Shown in pieces: positions 60,425 to 64,000 of a stretch of DNA of 64,000 nt (positions are counted from its first letter, which is position 1; each line of letters opens with the position of its first letter). The position numbers and the translations under genes are program-made. The notes beneath the pieces were generated by a model that worked only from the letters and a program-made list of their open reading frames with translations, searched no databases and had not been told where the DNA came from. The stretch is from Helianthus annuus (Eukaryota > Streptophyta > Magnoliopsida > Asterales > Asteraceae): NCBI RefSeq assembly GCF_002127325.2, contig NC_035434.2:83954787-84018786 (forward strand), written 5' to 3'.

Positions 60425-60912
60425 TGTGACACTTCGTGTTTTCCCGAACAACCTTATTGTATAATACAATTATGTAAAGCTATTAAATAAAAATCTATGA
60501 TTAATTGTTGTGAAATATGTGTATTTTCGTGATTACGTGATAATGTGTGATATAGATACTTAATTAAATGGGTACAAGTAAGTGTACAAGTTGTGAACCG
60601 AACCACGCGGTTCCGACTCGAGACTAGCCGGTCTCGACTTGGGATCTCCTTTCTGCTGAAGAGCGGATTACACCCACACACGTGAATTCGGCCCAACGCC
60701 TCATCAGGCCCACTCGAAACCCTTTAGGGTGCGCCACTTTTGCAAGGGTATAAAACCCCCATTTGCAGCCGACATTCCCTTTGTTTTTGGACACCCATCA
60801 TTTCACACAATTCCCCAAAAACATTCACCTCTCTCTCTAACCTTCTCTCACTAGAAAACTCTAAAAACACCAAGAAACTTCTCCTCCTTCTTCGATTCGA
60901 CGACAGCTTCAA
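60425..60912 (+). repeat. LTR fragment (5' part) of another gypsy-type element
   Basis: It starts TGTGACACTTCGTGTTTTCC, similar to the T2 LTR start, and has a TATAAAA box at 60749-60755 followed by a CT-rich leader (60827-60850). It contains short palindromic pairs (AACCACGCGGTT near 60600; GAGACTAGCCGGTCTC near 60619). It is cut at about 60912 by a reversed T2-like LTR. Its transcription would run away from EDS1. Confidence 0.65.
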
Positions 60913-62743
60913 ACAATACACATAGTGTAAAGGCGAGTATACAAGTTTGATAATAGCATATAGAGTTTGAAATAGTTTACGCATAACCAGCACGTACACG
61001 GAGGAAAACGAAGCATGTTAATTATCGACATGAATCTATCGATACCAATGACTGCGGGTTGACTGTCCAAGGCAGTTCGTAATACAGGATCACCACTGTA
61101 ATCCATGCAAATAATTGTCCTTAACAACCCCCGAGTGAACGGGTGCTGAGTCCAAACTATAGTACTATCGTCGTTAAGGCAGGTAGACAGCATTCTATGT
61201 GTAAACATAACAAACAAGCATTCATTAAGTCACGTATACCATGCGGTAACGGTTAGCGTTTTAAATATTGCGTAGTGTGTTCGATGTGATTCGTATAACT
61301 AACGTATGTAACACCCAAAAGTGCTTAAAGCAAAAAGGGATCGAGTATACTCACAGCGGTTGATGGATTAAAGGGAGCGCTTGAGAGTAATGTTGGCCTG
61401 AATAGTTTGATAGAATAACGATAAGTGACGCGTAAAACGAGAAATAGCGCTGAATGGTAGTTCGGTCGGATGGTAATCCGATCGGACGACCGATTCGTGC
61501 GGATGACAATCCGTTCGGATGGTTATCCGGTCGGACAGTAGTCCGGTCGGATGACTATTCGAGTGGATTGTTTCTTCCTATGAGAAGGATGTGTTTGTGT
61601 ATGACGGTTTGACTTTTGAAGTTTTTATTGTAGCATTTGAAAACATTAAAGTATCTCTACCCTTCAAGTCGGTCGATTGGTCGGTTGTCTGATCGGACGG
61701 AAATCCGATAGGTTGACACTTCAGTGAGAACAAGTTCATGGCCGGTTGTCACTCGATTGGACAGCAGTCCGGTCGAGTGGCATCTCTAGTGCATTGAACA
61801 TGTTGAAAATCGATTAAGTGTTAAAGTAAAGTATCTCATGATCCAAAGAGTAATCCGGTCGGATGGTAGTCCGATCGGACAACAATTCGTCAATACTTAA
61901 CTTTAAATGAGGTTGATCAAGTGGGGGACCCAAGGTGTCGGTCGCTCGGGCGACCGGCGGCTCGGATGGCCGTCCGGTCGGACAGTAGTCCGGTCGGATA
62001 ACACTCCATGCTGGTCATCCCATTCATCCTTCACTTGGTCGATTTGATTGTCTGTCGTCCTATCGAGGCTTTTTGATAACGAGTCCATCAACAGGAAGTT
62101 TGTCAATACTTGGTTCTCCTGATCGGACGGGAATCACCCCAACCTGATTGGTGAACTGTTCATGACGAAGTTCTTGTTTAACCCGAAACCGATGAACCTC
62201 GTGGATAGGATCGTATCTTGAGCTAACGTAACCGCAGAACGAGTAGTATGTCGTCACAAGGCCCGATTCCACCGGTTTTGAGTGTATTGAGTGTAAAAGA
62301 GTTGAAAGAAAGTTGGAAAAACCATCTTTCCATCCTTTCTTTGGTGAAAATGTTTAGATCTACTAGAGATCTTTGTTTGTTTATGTGGAAATCGGCTAGA
62401 TCTAAGTTGTCCTTGGTGGATTGAGGCCAAAACATGAAGTTCTTCAAGAACACATGATGACGTCATCCTAGAACACCTTGAATCTTGGTGATTTCACGGT
62501 TAAAAGTTAAGATTCAAAAGGTAGAAAGGTGTAGGAGTGCGTGTAGATCAAGAAAGTACAAGATTTAGGACGAGATCTTACCGGAATCGAGAGAAATCTG
62601 AGAAAAGGTGAGGAACACGAGCTGGTCGGACGTCACTTGCCAAAAGTAGTAAGTATGAAAGTGACATGGGTATTTATAGGATTCCAAAAGAGGAAAAGGT
62701 GGGTCGGTCGGATGACTCCACACCCGGATGTCAAGTCGGTCGG
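60912..62743 (-). repeat. T2-related LTR fragment, reversed, truncated at both ends
   Basis: Homologous on the minus strand to about 24975-26845 of the T2 LTR, including the segment with TGCGGGTTGAC / GTATCGATAG-like words at 61020-61060 and the TATA region (TATAAATA, 62678-62671). The palindrome clusters at matching positions differ: here TCCGGTCGGATG / GTCCGATCGGAC rather than CCGATCGG. The first ~600 and last ~400 bases of the LTR are missing. Short ORFs are chance. Confidence 0.75.
62671..62678 (-). promoter_or_regulatory. TATA box of the reversed LTR fragment
   Basis: TATAAATA on the minus strand, after CCTCTTTTGGAATCC, the same block as in the T2 LTR. Confidence 0.6.
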
Positions 62744-63348
62744 TGTAACACCTCGAAATTTTGCGTCCAATAATGTGTTAACACGTGTCATGAGTTTACA
62801 CGTGGCTTTAAATATTAAATAAAGGACTAAAGTTGACAAACCTTGAAAGTATGTAAATTCGAGGGTTGTAAATGTCAACAAAGGGTAAATATATTGTATA
62901 GTAACCCTAAATGATGCTCGTACCTTCAAACGAATAAATCATGGATCGTACGGAGCGAAACGCGGGAGAAAGTGAGAGATTACAAGCTACAGGGGTTAAT
63001 TGTGTCAACATGTTTAATTTATACCTCTGAGTGACCCTTTGACGAACCCGAGGCTTTGTAACAGTAAAATACGCTCACTAGAATATACTATATAAATTTC
63101 GCGAAGTTCCGTTTTAAAACGAGAAAGTTATGATCAAATTCGTATGCGAGGGGTTAAAAGCGTCAACAATAAAAGTTAAGGCTTTTCGGATAGTAATTAA
63201 ACTAACCGGGGACTTAACAATGCGGGTAAAAGGCACGAGGCCCTTCATTGTAAATAATCGAGGGCCAAATCGCAAAGTTACCCCTTCGAAACCGAAAGGT
63301 CAGGTTAATCATTACAAAAGATTTGAAAATCTTTGAAATCAACCCTCA

Positions 63349-63471
63349 GGCGGGCCGCGTGGGTGAAACCAGCAAGTCAATGCGGGCCGCGAGCCACCTG
63401 TGGATACGTTTGCTGACATGAAGATTCAGGCGGCCCGCGTGCATGTAGCCTGAATCCTAATGCGGGCCGCG
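63349..63471 (+). promoter_or_regulatory. Four GCGGGCCGCG-type near-palindromes
   Basis: Cores lie at 63349-63359, 63382-63391, 63429-63439 (inverted, GGCGGCCCGCG) and 63462-63471. The third is enclosed by a 9-base inverted repeat (GATTCAGGC...GCCTGAATC, 63423-63456). They sit about 180-300 bp before the TATA box. Confidence 0.6.
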
Positions 63472-63650
63472 TATGAGTCCCAGATGCAGAAACTTTGGAC
63501 AGACTGGTTGTTTGAGCTTGTGAACGATCATTTGAGCAATTAATGAAGCATGGGCGCCCTCTACATGCCCCCTAGCACCCAGGGCCTCCTGCTGATCATC
63601 CATGATCCAATGTAGGGTGTGTTGTAATGATCTTAAGCCTAATTTTTCAC

Positions 63651-63658
63651 TATAAAAG
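63651..63658 (+). promoter_or_regulatory. TATA box of the fourth LTR family
   Basis: TATAAAAG, followed by CACATTGCACACAAGTG and a CT-rich leader. Confidence 0.6.
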
Positions 63659-64000
63659 GCACCACATTGCACACAAGTGAATCACACCTCAAACCTGCAT
63701 TCTAAGTCATCTCTAGAGCTTTCAAGCACTCTTCTAACATCCTAAGTCGTGCACCAAGCTTCTGTAAGTGTGTCCACCCTTTTATGGCTTAGTTTTTGCT
63801 TAGTTTAGCTTAAAAGTCAATCCGTCGTAATTAACGTTTGACTTTGCGATAAATCACAAATGGTCCAGTGGTTTGTCGAATCAAAGATGGTTATATGTTG
63901 GTAATCATGTGGGCATTAAACCCCTAAAAAGGCACCCTCTGATTCCCACTCTAACTAGTCCAAATGTCGAGTCAAACGTGCTTAGAAAAAGTCAACAGAA

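Larger units (their letters stand above)
62744..64000 (+). repeat. 5' part of a fourth LTR family, running off the right edge
   Basis: It starts TGTAACACCTCG directly in the palindrome cluster of the reversed LTR, so it probably inserted there (5' flank GTCGG). It has four GC-rich near-palindromes at 63349-63471 and a TATA box at 63651. No coding region is visible before the edge. Confidence 0.65.

Overview
This is a plant nuclear window, dense in transposable elements. Spliced genes with GT-AG introns, Ty3/gypsy chromoviruses with multi-kilobase LTRs, MITEs and a plant-only immune gene (EDS1) all support this. From memory of similar LTR sequences it looks like a large, repeat-rich Asteraceae-type genome, but the family assignment is an inference. 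I saw no bacterial operons, CRISPR array, rRNA or tRNA gene.

Layout. (1) 1-14161: a decayed Tekay/Del-like Ty3/gypsy element (T1, + strand). Its 5' LTR enters from the left edge, it has an extra acidic/proline-rich ORF before gag, and its gag-pol is broken. (2) 14162-18831: a minus-strand tandem chain of a small non-autonomous, Copia-like element (three LTRs and two full internal regions, repeat period 1859 bp), full of near-palindromic CCATCCGTCCGGATGG motifs. (3) 18832-21254: an old LTR remnant with an A+T-rich minisatellite. (4) 21255-24367: no gene recognised, but a diverged ~200-bp tandem array. (5) 24368-35953: a complete, younger Ty3/gypsy chromovirus (T2, + strand). Gag and pol share one frame, broken by one TAG and two one-base frameshifts at G runs. 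(6) 35954-40023: duplicated blocks, a 41-bp higher-order minisatellite, filler DNA and the upstream region of a coiled-coil gene. (7) 40024-49740: a very young non-autonomous element with 3.7-kb LTRs (T3, LARD type, minus strand). Its 5-bp target duplication is ATGGA, the start codon of a gene copy. (8) 49736-53061: the severed gene copy (exons 1-2 only) and rearranged duplicates of the upstream blocks. (9) 53062-55706: the second, uninterrupted copy of that gene, a nuclear-looking coiled-coil protein. A fold-back MITE lies downstream. (10) 57342-59914, minus strand: a complete three-exon EDS1 gene. (11) 60425-64000: three LTR pieces, one entering from the right edge.

Function. Only two loci look like working host genes: the coiled-coil gene (53062-55706, +) and EDS1 (57342-59914, -), which converge tail to tail. 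Everything else is transposon or repeat derived. The coiled-coil locus records a recent segmental duplication with microhomology at its junctions, followed by a LARD insertion that cut the first copy exactly at its ATG. The second copy preserves the empty site. The most unusual sequence-level pattern is that several distinct LTR families carry clusters of short GC-rich near-palindromes around their TATA boxes, and homologous LTRs carry different versions of the motif at matching positions.
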